Of a DNA stretch of 64,000 bases, positions 49,041-61,510 are shown piece after piece (within the stretch, counting starts at the first letter, position 1; the number at the start of each line of letters is the position of its first letter). A model generated the notes under the pieces. It was not told the origin of the DNA, did no database searches, and saw nothing but the letters and a program-made list of their open reading frames with translations. This DNA comes from Fratercula arctica. Taxonomy: Eukaryota; Chordata; Aves; Charadriiformes; Alcidae. A program made the translations under genes and the position numbers. The stretch is taken from assembly GCA_947846985.1 (NCBI GenBank), contig CANTUZ010000001.1, forward strand, positions 37,100,727 to 37,164,726, read 5' to 3'.

Positions 49041-51911
49041 TGTTCAAAGTTAGCCACCCACAGTTCCCATCAAATGACACTTATGGGCATGTAGCTTTTT
49101 TATGATTGTTGTTCTAATCCTTCCTCAATCTAACAATTCCCTCTTCCAACCCTTCAGCTGTGGGGTATGATCAGTCCTTGCGATCAAGTGGACAGTTATG
49201 AAAACCACCTTTTTGGAGGGAAGTCTGTATCCATTCATACTAAGTTTCTGCAAGAACTCTAAAGCAGTCTTGAGCTGCTACCTCTCCTAGTGTTGAGAGT
49301 TAGTGGGGTGGCAAGATTTCATTTCCATGGTTGTCCCAACTGCAAACAGCATGGCTTCTAACCTGCTGCTGCTCTAATCTCAGCTGAAGCTCACACTGAG
49401 TAGCAGCTTGCCTTTAGGAAGAGTTTTGGCTCCCAGATCTCTCTGGGCTCAGAACTGCTTCAAACACCAGGGATGCTGCAGTGGTAGGTACCAAACAAAA
49501 ATAGGCATGAGCACCAGGAAAATAAACCTCACAGGGCATGACTGTAAGCAGTTAAGAAAGGGCTTAATACTCACTTGGGAGTTACAGTAAGTGGAAAGAG
49601 GAAAGCTCTGGAGCTCCAGATATTACTCCCAAGGCGCTTTTTTTTTTTTTGGTAATCTAGGAACAGACTAGCGTAAAATGTACACGCATTCTGGGACGTT
49701 ACATCTGTCCTGTATATGTAACACTTTTCCCTCCCTGCTCTTCTGATTACAGGATTTACATCTCAGTATCAGATTGCTTGCTGGGGCTGGAAGGGTTCAT
49801 GAATCAAAGTGTTCACGCCCCTTTCCTTGCCATCTCTCTTAATATGCCAGTTACATGCATTAATACTCTTCTGACATATATGAGAAAATACCTTAAGCTC
49901 TCCCTGGATGAACAGGAACTAATATGCAGGTATTTTACTCTCTGGGTGATTAAAAAAAAAAACAAAGGATGTACACTACAACCATAATGTTTGTTTGTTT
50001 GTTTGTTTTTTCATTATGAGATCCATTAAAAAAAAATATTCAAAATCTATGCAATCAGATGAAGTCAGCTTTAGGTAGGTGCCGTTAAGAATGTGTTTCA
50101 TGAGACATGGACAATATTCTCTTGTTGATATAAACATCTGATAAAAGCTCAGAGAATCTGGAAACTAACACACTGAAGAAAATTCTTCAGTTTGAGATCA
50201 ATATTTTTACTTGAAGCTTCTTTATTTTTAAAGTATCCAACATTATCTTGATTGACTCAAGTCCAAATACTAAAAATACTTTGCTTGTCCATAGCTTCAC
50301 AGGCTATAAATGTCCAACCTTTATAATCAAGAATTTAAATACATGAATATTGTGGAAAAATAATAGACATCTGTTCTCCAACTCTGCTCAGTCTGATTTG
50401 CTAATCCAAGAGAAGGAAATTAAATCCAAAAGGCATTTAAAAAAAATTAATCGAGTCTGTTGTCGAGCAGAAAGAAAATCAAGTACCAGCACATCGTTAC
50501 TGGAGAAATCGTGTGCTACAAGTAAATGAAAAAAGAGAAACCTTAATAAAGGTGCTTGAAAAATGGACAACAAAGACTTTGCACTTCTGCTTGATGATTC
50601 CTTAATGGCTGCAATCCTGCAGGATCACAACCAGGAAATAGAGAAGAGTGTCAGTCTTTTGTCGAACAATTACTGTGTAAGTGTTTAAAGAGATAAGATT
50701 ACAGTAAGCGTGGACATTGTAATCCATTACTTATAAGAGTAATTTGGTCCTTATTTTCTGAGATCTTGATTCCACAGCAAAAAAATAGCTTGCTTTTTTC
50801 CTGTGAATTTAAAAAACAGACAAACCAGCAAGGAAAACTTCCCCATCCTTTGGGCTGTAGGAAGCTCCATTGGTGTTACACCTGTCATCCCTCTCACTGT
50901 CATGTTATTCCCTACATTTCCTTAGTGCCTATTAATAAACTTTGATCCTTGCACAAAAGCTATAGCCAGATATGGGGGGATGTTCAGATGGCTCTCTTTT
51001 AAGTCTAGTGTTCAAAGTAGTGATTACATGTAAGTGATAAATTGTGGCAGATTATTTAGCAAAAGGCTTTTGAAAACGTAGATTTCAACAAGAGTACTGA
51101 AAGTGTGTTTTTACTTGATACCTAATTTTTTTATCCATTTGTCTAAAATCCCCATTTAAGGAAAAAGAAGACAGGTAGTCACACTGTATAAAGTTTAGAT
51201 CAATAAGAAAGAATTTAGGTGCCTAAATCTTGTCACATTAATGAAAGATGGGCTTTTTTTGGCTCCTCCAGAGACAACGGATAGCAATAGGAAACTGATC
51301 CATTTTACCTAACTTTATACTCATGACACTGCTTTCATTTAGTTCTTTGGTGTGTTGAATTGCCTTTTGGACATGTGTGTTTCTCTCATTGATTCTGAAG
51401 GGAGTCTGGTTGAACAAGGCAACTTTGGTCCTTCAGTTTCAGGGTACGTGGGATGAGTAGACCTGGCTGCATTCATAATTTGATGAAGAAAGTGCCATTA
51501 AAGAAAAACGAGCCAGGCTGAGTCCTAGACCCCCAGTGCTTCACTGTGGACTGAGCTAACACCCACCACTTGATTTGTTTTAGGCTGCTCCAACTAGCTA
51601 CCTCCAACTAGCTGAGGTGGGCCAGCATTAACAGCACTGAGCCAGTTGGTCCTAACTGGCCTTGGAGCCAGTGGTCAGTCCCGGGCTCTGTTTTGTTCAG
51701 CACAAGGACTAAAACTCAGAGCATTTAAGAGTTTAAACACTGTGAGGCTTGGAAGTCATTTTTTTTTAATCACTTTTATACCTGTCTGTCCATCTCAGTT
51801 AAGAGTCCAGGGAGCCTGAGAAACAGGTTTCTAACTTACCATCTTAGCTCAGCATCTGAAGTTGGTGATACTGGTAACACCCAGCCCTGATGTGACCGTG
51901 GCTCCTGAAGG
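49041..51911. other. Unique sequence, no gene recognised
   Basis: About 2.9 kb. It contains a T-run near 49640-49651, a (TTTG)n run (49990-50011) and a 13-bp near-tandem repeat CTCCAACTAGCT (51588-51614). Frames of 60 to 69 codons have no recognisable motif. Confidence 0.6.
49990..50011 (+). repeat. (TTTG)n simple repeat
   Basis: Four to five TTTG units ending in a T6 run. Confidence 0.92.
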
Positions 51912-52471
51912 CATAGAATCATAGAATCATAGAACCATAGGGTTGGAAGGGACCTCTGGAGATCATCCAGTCCAACCCCCCTGCCACAGCAGGGTCACCT
52001 ACAGCAGGTTGCACAGGAACGCGTCCAGGCGGGCTTTGAATGTCTCCAGAGATGGAGACTCCACCACCTCTCTGGGCAGCCTGTTCCAGTGCTCTGCCAC
52101 CCTCAGGGTAAAGAAGTTCCTCCTCATGTTTAGGTGGAACTTCTTATGCTCAAGTTTGTGCCCATTGCCTCTTGTCCTGTCCCCGGGCACTACTGAAAAG
52201 AGCCTGGTCCCATCCTCCTGACACCCACCCTTTAAGTATTTGTAAGTGTTGATAAGATCCCCCCTCAGCCGTCTTTTTTCCAGACTGAAGAGACCCAAAT
52301 CCCTCAGCCTTTCCTCATAAGAGAGGTGTTCCAGTCCCCTAATCATCTTGGTAGCCCTCTGCTGCACCCTTTCCAGCAGTTCCCTGTCCTTCTGGAACCG
52401 GGGAGCCCAGAACTGGACACAGTACTCCAGGTGTGGCCTCACCAATGCAGAGTAGAGGGGGAGGATGACCA
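51912..52471 (-). mobile_element. CR1 LINE copy H, best-preserved 3' segment, minus strand
   Basis: On the plus strand it begins with about three CATAGAATC-type octamers, then GGGTTGGAAGGGACCTCTGG and the antisense 3' UTR. It ends where homology stops at about 52471, after GGAGGATGACC. The 3' UTR is short, about 87 bp between the tail and the ORF2 stop. Its 3' end (CCTCTGGAGATCATCCAGTC) differs from copies A, B, I and J, so it is another subfamily. The low level of decay makes it the youngest-looking copy here. Confidence 0.96.
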
Positions 52472-52472
52472 T
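51999..52472 (-). pseudogene. Unbroken C-terminal fragment of CR1 ORF2, copy H
   Basis: A 157-codon frame without internal stop or shift, reading [20 protein letters not shown], then [20 protein letters not shown], a [16 protein letters not shown] block, [18 protein letters not shown] and the [12 protein letters not shown] terminus. The initial Met is only the first Met after the truncation (the family reads V or E-VILPL here), so it is not a real start. The natural stop TAG is kept at 51999-52001. RT motifs and the endonuclease are absent, so the fragment cannot support transposition. An open frame fits a recent insertion rather than selection. Confidence 0.9.
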
Positions 52473-53878
52473 CTGAATGTTAGATTTTTAACTGAGATAT
52501 TATAGACGGTATAACTGCTGTAGAGTACAGAACAGCAGCAGACTTCAGACTGGAAGCAAAGCAAGTGCTTGAGCACACTCAGGTCTGTTTTATACTGAAG
52601 TCAGTTTAAATTTAGGGCAGGAATGTTCCCACAGCTGCAGCAGCCGCAGTGACGTACCTTAAATTTCAGTACTCCGTTTTATGCAAGCAGCAACTGAAAC
52701 ACACAGAATTCAGCCAAATAGAAAAGACAAGAACAGAATGCAGAACTCCCAGTCTGCCCCTTAGTCCATGCTATGTATTTCCTGAGATATGGCTTCATGA
52801 CAGGTGAAAAAGAGGCACATCATTTTCATTTACGAGTGACTGTAATCAGAGGACACCGCAAATAGCCAAACACGCTGTTTACACACTGAGTGCTCCCATG
52901 TCGTTGCAGTCACTGTCAAACTATGCTATTTGTATTTCATAAAGAGGAAAATTGAAAGAAGAAAAAAAATAACATCAGATACCCAAGGACAGAAGGCTTC
53001 TCGTGCTCTGTTACAGAATCACACAGCAGCTTCCACACCCCAGAGGAAGGGGTCTGGGAAGAGAAGGAAGCTTAGTGGCAACTGTGTGCAGTGCTTACCT
53101 GGGGTCTCTTCCAGATGAAAGCATATGTACCCAAATCAGATTATATTTAGTGTTGTTCCTATGTGTTTAAAACAGAAAATATTACACAGGCATAAACCTT
53201 TTATAGATCTTCACTCAGATTCTTTTGACAATTTTCAATTACATTTCTGAATTTTTATTATATGTTAATGGACTATATTAATTAAAGCAGACTGCAATGC
53301 ACTAATAACGATTAATTCAACCCAGGGTGCCTTAAAGTGAGATTTTATGAGAGCTGGAATTCTCCATGGATCTCTAATTTACATTTGCAACACAGGGAAC
53401 TGTACGTCTGGACGCTTCTACTTGACATTCTCACCCAAGCCAAAACGCAAGCATGGGGCCAGGATGGGAGAGGTGATAAGATGCTAGGGTGTCTTATCAA
53501 TGCAATGGCCTGAGGTGTTGAGAGGCAGTAGCTTTTATTGGTCTCAGTGGATTAACACGTGTAACCCTACCTGATAATATATACAGTTTTTAGAAAGCAG
53601 AGCACAAAATCTATATAGAATGTGCAATTGGTTATTGGTGAAGAGCTTTAGCTCAGTAATAAACACACTCCAAACGTACCTTTTCCCCTTGGGAAATGGC
53701 CTCTTGTGCTTTTAGTCCTTTTGTCATTCATGAGTAATACGTATTTAACAGAAATCTTAGAACAGGAAATGAAAAAGTGAAGATGATAAATCTGTTTCAC
53801 TTAGACAATAACCATATAACACTGTGGCCAGTTAGTTTAATTTATAGACACCGTTCCCCCTGGAAGTCTTAGGTACAA

Positions 53879-53924
53879 AAATAAAAAAAAAAAAAAAAAT
53901 AAAAAAAAAAAAAAAAGAAAAAAA
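53879..53924 (+). repeat. A-rich homopolymer tract
   Basis: Runs of 17 and 16 A broken by single T and G bases. Confidence 0.95.
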
Positions 53925-54150
53925 GGTGGGGGAAGGAGATGGGGAGTGAAAAGATAAAAATTAGTACAAGGGATCTCTTTTACCCACTGGAACAGCTAAA
54001 TGAAAGAAAAACACTAATTAGGATTTCAGTGCTGCAAGGCAGTATTTACAGTAGCCAGGCAGGAGTTTTTCAGGGGCTCACCCTCAATTCCTTACTAGAA
54101 GCTCCACACTGCAGTGTGAATTGCTCAGATTTAACCTGTCACCCTCTCTA

Positions 54151-54152
<2 letters not shown>

Positions 54153-54181
<29 letters not shown>
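54153..54181 (+). repeat. T29 homopolymer
   Basis: Twenty-nine consecutive T after a pyrimidine-rich ACCCTCTCTACC lead. It lies about 230 bp from the A-rich tract at 53879-53924, so the two could pair as an A/T inverted repeat. Confidence 0.96.
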
Positions 54182-55761
54182 CTGAAGGGACGAAAACACT
54201 TCTGGACACCTGCGTCCACAAGACATTACTAATCCATAAACATGGTTTTGGTCTCTTGCAACCTTCCAACTTGAGACAATAATTATAATGGCTGACACAT
54301 ACCTGTATGACTCTTAAAATGGAATTAAGCCTCTCTCCTTATCTGTGAATACAGCACTTATTTTCCTACTCTTTGGATAATGTTCTTCTCTTTGTAGCAG
54401 GTACCACTACTTCAACGTCCTGCAAATCCTCCAGTAATTAACAACATCTAAGCTCTGGTTTCCTTACAAAAATATGTTACATAGCTCAGAGTGAAGAATA
54501 CAGTATTTACATTTAATGGTATAGGTCCTGGGCATGAAGTAAAATTATCAGTTGTCTAAGGGTTTTCTTTATTCTTTATGACTAAGTCACTTCTAAATAG
54601 CTTAGACTAGCTGTTCTGCTTAGTTTTGTATAAGGTCTAGAAGATGGATTACCATACAGGACATAAAAGAGGTGTATTTCTGACCTGTGCTGCTGGCCTA
54701 TTAACACTTTGTGTATTTTGTATAAACAAAGATTACAAAATGTACACTGAATTGGTGTAGACAAAATGAATCAGCCCACTTTAAATGATCAAACAAACAA
54801 ACAAACAAAAAAAACCACCAAAAAGTCAAAACACGCAACAACAACCCTCCCCCCCAACCCCCTCTAAACGGTGACTGATGAGATGAAGGATAATATTTTT
54901 CCTCTTTGTTTGGAAAACATTTTTTTAACAGTTTGTAAATCAAGTTTCCAACCTTCTTGTGTCATGTTAGGAATGGTGATCTTAGATCTTCTCTGCCATG
55001 ATCAAATAAAGCTTATGCAAAAACAGACTGTCTGCAAAAAATTCCATGCACTTATTTAAAGTTGTATAATTGGCTAAAAAGAAATTAGATTCAAGCACTA
55101 AATTCATAGGAAAGGGATTTCTTCTTGGAGATCTAATGAAATTTCAATTTTATATATACTCTACATGATTTAATTTGAGATTTTGTTCTATTAAAAAAAT
55201 GCAATGCCCTTAATGTATTCTAGATATATCTAGGTATCTGATGCAACAGTCTTTCTCTCTTGCTAAGGTTGTGAGTCCACATTTTAAACAAAATTCTCCC
55301 ACAACTGAAAGGTTCATATGTCCCCTTAAATTCCATGGATACTCCAGAAACATCTGACAGCACAAAAAACATTGCCGGTTGATTCAATAAAGCATGGCAA
55401 ACTCCTGTGTGAATCTTAACATTTCACTAAAATCAGTACCTAGTAGGGTCCAGACCTGGCTGAGAATATGAATTGAATAATTTGTCATAAGACTCTTAAT
55501 TACTAGCCAATATAACAATTCAAGAGAAGAATTTATGGAAATGCAAAACTAGGTCAACACCATATAATTAGCATATAGAGACATTTTATTTTGTCATTTC
55601 TGTAATTTACATGAAGCTTTATAGCCGTATTTTATTCTTTAGCTGTCTTCTTCTGAGCTTACTAGCAAAGTTGCTTGATGCTTCCAAGCCAGATAGCATT
55701 TTCTTCAATCAAGTCATCAAGAAAATATTTATCAACAAGTCTCAGTTTTCACTCTTCCTCA

Positions 55762-55826
55762 CTTCTTTTTTTTTTTTCCTTTTTTCTTTCTTCTTTGTTT
55801 TTCTTCTTTTTTTTTTTTTTTTCTCT
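55762..55826 (+). repeat. Polypyrimidine tract, one G interruption
   Basis: Sixty-five bases of C and T only, except for G at 55797, including a T-run near 55807-55822. Confidence 0.93.
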
Positions 55827-58800
55827 GTAAAACAGTTTCTGTACAAGGAAAATAAAAGCTTATGTGCAAACGCTTACTGAAAAATTGCAATCTACTTCTG
55901 CATAACATTGAGGCAAAAGATGTTACAGGTACTATAATTCACAACCCAAACTTTGCGAACAAGGGCGATCCACAATAAAGTCACGTTGGCTTTGAGGTCA
56001 ATGAACTGATTTACAAAACTGAAATTATGCGGACATAAGGAAGCATTCCTTTTTTTTACCATAAAATTTCTTGGGTAGAGTGAGATCTCTTGAGAGATTT
56101 ATGCAGAGTCATATCTCTAGCAAGATGAAAAGAGTGTGCTGTCCTCAGAATCAAAGCCAAGGAAAAAGAAGAAAAAATAAGCAGAAGAAAGGACAAAACA
56201 CCCCATCATTCATGCAAGTACTATGTGCTGAAAGGAATTTCCACAGCTTTCAGCAAGATCTGTAATATATAAATATATATATGCTGAGCCACAAAATTTT
56301 TTTCAGCTTATTTAAATCAAGTCCTAATTTTTTTTTTATTTCTAAAAAAAAATTGTAATAAATTTTAAATCTTCTCAAACATACAGTTTGTCAACAACAT
56401 AACCCCATAACTGATTATTAAGCAATATACCACAGCAAGGATACAAGTTCTTATTTCAAGCTGTATTTTAATTGAACGTTGTCATTTGCCACAATATTTT
56501 GAGACCAAGGCTCCTTAAAGCTTGTAGAAAAGTTTATCAGAGACCCTGATAAAGGACTAGCTTTCAGAGTTCAGTGTTGGGGCCTTGAGATTTCTTTTCA
56601 TAAAAAGGAAAAGCAGGAGTGCAAAGGAGGAAGATAAAAGGCATCTCACCAAAACATTCATAATATGTTGATGTAGTTTTACAGATCTGTACTGCACCTT
56701 TCCTTATATTTTATTTTGTAGTCCTCATTTTTTCCCCTCTACCTTGTATTTCTTGACAGTATATTTGAGGAATGAATTTTTGAAAGACTGATCTTTCTTT
56801 GTACCTCCATTTCAGTGGTCACAAGAAAATCTGCACTTCAATGTGCTTGATGGCAACTATAAATCAGATCATTTGAGCTGCAAATTCCCTGACTTGCACC
56901 ACCAATGTATTTGCAGGCAGAAAAATGCAAGCACAAATTTAAAGGAGTGAAAAGACAGGCTTCAGCTTTTGAGATGTACCAGAGAGAATAAATGCATAAT
57001 TCCTTTTGTATGACACACACCAATACACACTGCTGCCACATTTTTAAATTATTGTCATTTGAAAATGCATCCCGTGATAACCTACACCAGAAATAAACTA
57101 CACAGAAGCAGAGCCAGGGAGGGAGGTGGAGGTTCCCGAATCAAATTTCTCTTTGTATTATCTGCTTAAGTGTATAATTAACACTTCTGCTAAATGAGGC
57201 TTTTTTGGATCTTGGTTAGGTATTCCTGTGTTTTGTTTGGTTTGGTTTTCTGTAGGTTATGCACATGAAAATTCATAATTGTAGAATGATATAAATACAG
57301 TAATTAAGTTTAGTGGATGAAATTCAGCTTGAGGTATCAGGCTGGCAGAACCCCTTCTGCACCAGTTAATCCTCACGTTAGAGCGGTGACAGAAGACACT
57401 AATGGCATGCTTGTTTAGGATTTGTCACATGCCTGCACAGCTTGGCAAGGGTTCCTATCTGTCACATGTAGGTATGCATGAAAAATGGCAGTGGGAGGGG
57501 AAACAAGATCAGTACTTTTGCAGACATAGCCATGTCACTAAGTAAACTTATTTCCAGACAGATGGCTAGAACGAGAATTGCGGATGTCCTGTTTAAAAAG
57601 TGCGGTGATCAGAGCAGTGCATGATCCCATCTGAAAGAAAATTATTTATAGAACCCCTGAGGGGAGCTTCTCCACAGACATAATTACCATGTATATACAG
57701 TAATATGCATAACCTGTAATATACATATGCAACTGGTAGAGTAAAAGTTCTAAAGCCCAAAATTGTGGCTGTGCACTTTGCCCCTGTCTGTGGAGATAGC
57801 TACTCATGTCTAACACTTCAGAGAGCAGTGCCTTGTCTTATCTAGGCTTTGAGTAATTATGTAAGTGTCCCTATTTTTTAGAGAGTCCTTTGTACCAATC
57901 TTGATCTATAGTTTTCTACTGGCTTCTTATATGGATTAATTGCCAGTCTGCTCTTCCTGGAGACAGGGCACTGTGGAGACAGTAAAATCAAACATAGATG
58001 ACAGGCAGGGAAAAGACAGAAGGAACAGAATGCCATACTGTGTTGAGAATAGCCAGAAGAGCTGAATTAGAGTAAGAAAGGAGGATGGCAGTCATCGCTT
58101 CCTCTCTGGACCAAAGACTCAGCTATGCCTCCTTGTAATTAAGAACAATGCTCCATCTAGTTATTAAAGTGAATGCTGGAAGCTGCTGATCTCCTCCAGG
58201 GTCTGTTTTCTTTACTTAGGGATTGTACCGTCCACCTTTATAGTCCCACTTTCTCTTCCTACAGTTACAAAATTTTATGCCTGAATTATGAAAAAACCCT
58301 TATTTATATGCAAAGACAAAAATGCAAGGAATTTACTTTGATGGTATGCGTCCAATGATGAAAACTTCTAAATGCTGTAACTGTCTGAACCAGCTGGATG
58401 TAGATTATTAACATAACCTTCCATACAGCTGTCTAGAAACGGTTTGGCAGTTTTAGAAAAAGCTGTATTTACTCCTGAAAATGTTCTTTTAAACAAACTT
58501 TTCCTAATATTGATTGTGCTGGAATATGAAGCTGCATCGAGATGGAGATGGAGCTTTTACCATACCAGACAGCAATGGTCTTTTCTATACCATTGAATTT
58601 TCACTCATTCTTCTCACATATATCTATTTTGGCTGATAAGGACTTGTGCTGTGTGTACTCTGGGCAGTGCAAACTCCTTATTAAGTATACGTGTACTTTC
58701 ACATTTTCTTCTGAGTATGTTTGCTTGGTTCTCTCATTCTGGGTACCATGATAGTTGATAGACATGGAGGAAAACACCATAGGTGTTCTCAACTACCACC

Positions 58801-59255
58801 TTCTTATGCTAACATTGTAAGTCTAAAGGTATGTTAGATGACAAAAACACATTGCAGACTGAGCAACTATCGTTAATTTTCCCTCTAGCAACTTGAAGTA
58901 AAATGGAGTGATATTTACAGATTGATAGCAAAGTATTATGGCAGGTTGGGACGGCACCATGAATTTGTAATGCATTCATTTGTTTCTAAATTATAATTTT
59001 AATTCAACCCAGACTGCAAAACTTTAAAATTCAAGAAATCTTGTCTTTATTTCAATTTTTATGAATATCATTGATTTCCAGGTGGAATTCAGGCTTGGCC
59101 TGGTATGAGATTTCTTTGCATATGGTCTGCTTTGGCTGAGAAGTACTTATCATATGTACACTTTAGGGTAACCAAAAGTGCCATGTATAGAGTTCAGTTC
59201 TGTATGTTCAGCCAGCACTGTTCATTAGCTAGGGCTTAATGCAATATTAAGATCG

Positions 59256-59541
59256 TCACAGGGCTTTTGCTATTGCAGTGTAAGCAGAAAGCTCTATCCA
59301 GGATGTTCTTTTTAGAGATGCCGTAGGGATGCCACAGGCATCAGTCACCATGTCCTTTGGCAGATCAGCACTTCCACAAAACTGAGCATAAAGGTCCAAT
59401 TGACTACTTGGGTTGAAACTATTGTTAGTATTAGTTGCTTCTGGTCCATCCTTAACAAGTGTTATGTGAAGTAGTATTACAGTGTTAATCTTAACTCTTT
59501 CACATTCTAGTTGCTGCTGTGCGGTCACCTCAGCTGTGTGA
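59256..59541 (-). other. Unassigned reading frame, possible terminal exon
   Basis: A minus-strand frame stays open from 59600 to a TGA at 59256. Its 5' part is poly-F from an A-run and is not credible. From 59541 down it follows an acceptor-like CCTTTAATCATTTTTTGGCC+AG and reads a mixed-composition peptide (VTAQQQLECERVK, DGPEATNTNNSFNPSSQLDL, GIPTASLKRTSWIEL) of about 95 residues, ending AYTAIAKAL. Many codons follow an RNY-like pattern. An AATAAA lies about 205 bp past the stop (59046-59051). I recognise no family. Chance is a real alternative, because several non-coding frames in this window are as long. Confidence 0.2.
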
Positions 59542-60314
59542 CTGGCCAAAAAATGATTAAAGGAAGACGTTTTCATAAAAAAAAAAAAAATCCTTTTCAC
59601 TTTTATGTATTATTCATTTATTGCAGTAAAGGATATCTCAGTCTTGACTATATTCTTGAGCAAGAAAAAAAATGAAAAAAAGTCAATGCAAAAAAGAATA
59701 AATTTATTTTATTATAATTTTAGAATGAAGCAAAACAGTAGTATATGAAAATTACTTCATAAATAATTCAGATAACTAGGAAGACATTGTATACACGATA
59801 ATCTCAAACAAATCAAATAATTATTAGAGGATATCAAATGCTCAAACAAGAACAGGGTGGCAAGGAATGCTTAAGAACTTTGGTTTTGTGGGGAAATGTA
59901 AAAAATCCAGACGTCTTCTGATTTGAAATCAACAGCTCGTTTTCATGAAGTGACAGAATTTCTGATGATGCCAAAATCTTAATTTCCAAGAAAATCACTG
60001 AGGCTCAAGTACTCTCTTATCCCTAACACTGGTCATTCTTGTGCACAGTTAAGTTTCTCAGGCAGAGCACTTTATGCTCTCATTGCTAAGATTGCATCTG
60101 TAGTGCACATGTAGTGCATAAGAGGACTTGGTTTTCTAGCATTAAAATCTGGCACATCCCATGGGCATGATTTCACTTCTGAAAAAGGAGAAAAGAACGT
60201 TCCCCTTTCCCGTTATCATCTTAGGCACTGAATGTTGCTGAGAAGGAAAATTGAAAGCCCATAGCAAAGACAAAGAAAGGTATCCTTACATGCTATATTT
60301 TATAAACTCACATT

Positions 60315-60332
60315 AAAAAAAAAAAAAAAAAA
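60315..60332 (+). repeat. A18 homopolymer
   Basis: Eighteen consecutive A after CTCACATT. Confidence 0.95.
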
Positions 60333-60384
60333 GAATCCTTAACAATAACACAAATTTTATAAAACTAAACACTTCTCAAAGAAA

Positions 60385-60414
60385 GATGCAGGTGAGTGGG
60401 ATGCAGGTGAGTGG
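60385..60414 (+). repeat. 15-bp exact tandem duplication
   Basis: GATGCAGGTGAGTGG occurs twice head to tail (60385-60399 and 60400-60414), followed by a third GATG start. Each unit contains CAG|GTGAGT, a textbook splice donor sequence, but no exon upstream can be supported. Confidence 0.95.
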
Positions 60415-60442
60415 GATGGGTCACAGCATAATTTCATGTATG

Positions 60443-60492
60443 TATACATATGTATATGCATAAATACATGTATAAGCATATACATATGTATA
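60443..60492. repeat. 17-bp perfect AT-rich inverted repeat
   Basis: Arms 60443-60459 (TATACATATGTATATGC) and 60476-60492 are exact reverse complements around a 16-base loop that itself contains ATACATGTAT. The structure is cruciform-prone. Confidence 0.95.
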
Positions 60493-61119
60493 TCTATGTG
60501 AATTTGAATATGAACTGTATAATTTTTTTGAGTGGAAGCTGACATTGATGGAGATTAGTGAGAACTGGCTTTACAGACACATAAGCTTTAAAAGATTTTT
60601 TTTTTTTTTAATCTATATTATGCTAAGCAATAGGCAAAAGGGATAATTCCTTCACTTTAAATAATGTATTGCTACCTGCTTTACTTGGCTTGTGCCATCT
60701 TCTTGTTGAAAGAATAGTGACATATCACCTTACTTCTGTTCTACCGCTTCACTTTAATGAGGCTGGGCATATCTCATGAATTCTAAGGATAAATGAAGCT
60801 CTGAAAAGTATTTTTTTCTGCAATTTGCAAGACTAGATTGAGTTCATGACCTTTCCCCCTCCAACCCCCAATGTAATTTAAACCCATTTATTCCCTTTCC
60901 TATGTATGTTTCCACTTACAGTAGATTTTCTAGAAAATGGGCTGTTGCCCAGAGTTCTAAAAAAAACAACATGCATGTGCCTTCATCTGGAGATATACAG
61001 TTTAAATGCACTTCATGAACTCTCATGGCTGAGATTTCGAACACATTCTGTGGAAAATCATACAAATATTTATCTTCATATGAAAGTATTCTACTCTGAA
61101 AAATATCCTTTCCTCCCTA

Positions 61120-61200
61120 CCTCCCTCCCCTCTTCCCCTTCCCCTTCCCCTTCCCCTTCCCCTTCCCTCCCTTTCTCTCTCCTCTTTTTTTTTTTTTTTC
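61120..61200 (+). repeat. 81-nt pure polypyrimidine tract with (CCCCTT)n
   Basis: Every base from 61120 to 61200 is C or T. It includes five C4 tracts at 6-bp spacing (61135, 61141, 61147, 61153 and 61159), CCC tracts on either side, and a final T15 run. The minus strand therefore carries (GGGGAA)n, a canonical G-quadruplex pattern. The mirror-like homopurine-homopyrimidine composition also suits triplex formation. Confidence 0.95.
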
Positions 61201-61510
61201 ATTTTCCCTCTTTTCTAGCTTTTCTTTCTTTCAACGTTGCAAATACAACTTTTATTTTGATTCTTAGCATTGGGCAATAGGCACTGCTATCATTCAGCTG
61301 CAGTCTGAATTTTCTGCAGAGGGAATAGCTGGAGCATCTGAGCTGAGTTGTTACGATACCAGGAAGCCTGAGGGATCAAAAATGGGCTGTCCCACCTACA
61401 GAGATAAAAGCCCTTCCTATTTGTCAGTAAGCAAAGGGAGGAAGTTTATGTGTCCATCAGGTATCTGGTAGGTCTGTTTGCAGATATGAACTCCACAGGC
61501 TGGATTAATT

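Larger units (their letters stand above)
52472..59255. other. AT-rich unique sequence with long A and T runs
   Basis: About 6.8 kb without a supportable gene. It contains an A-rich run (53879-53924), T29 (54153-54181), an AAAC-type run followed by C-rich bases (54788-54861), a near-pure polypyrimidine tract (55762-55826) and an 11-bp palindrome CCCCTGAGGGG (57654-57664). The non-repetitive part 57320-57500 is somewhat richer in G+C, but I can name nothing in it. Confidence 0.6.
59601..61119. other. AT-rich unique sequence with clustered small repeats
   Basis: Contains A18 (60315-60332), a 15-bp tandem duplication (60385-60414) and a 17-bp inverted repeat (60443-60492). The plus-strand frame 60906-61280 is driven by the polypyrimidine tract that follows (Ser-Pro and poly-F residues) and is not a gene. 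Confidence 0.6.

Noticed and set aside
60906..61280. 124-codon plus-strand frame
   Set aside because: Half of it is translation of the (CCCCTT)n/T15 tract (Ser-Pro and poly-Phe). The rest has no motif.
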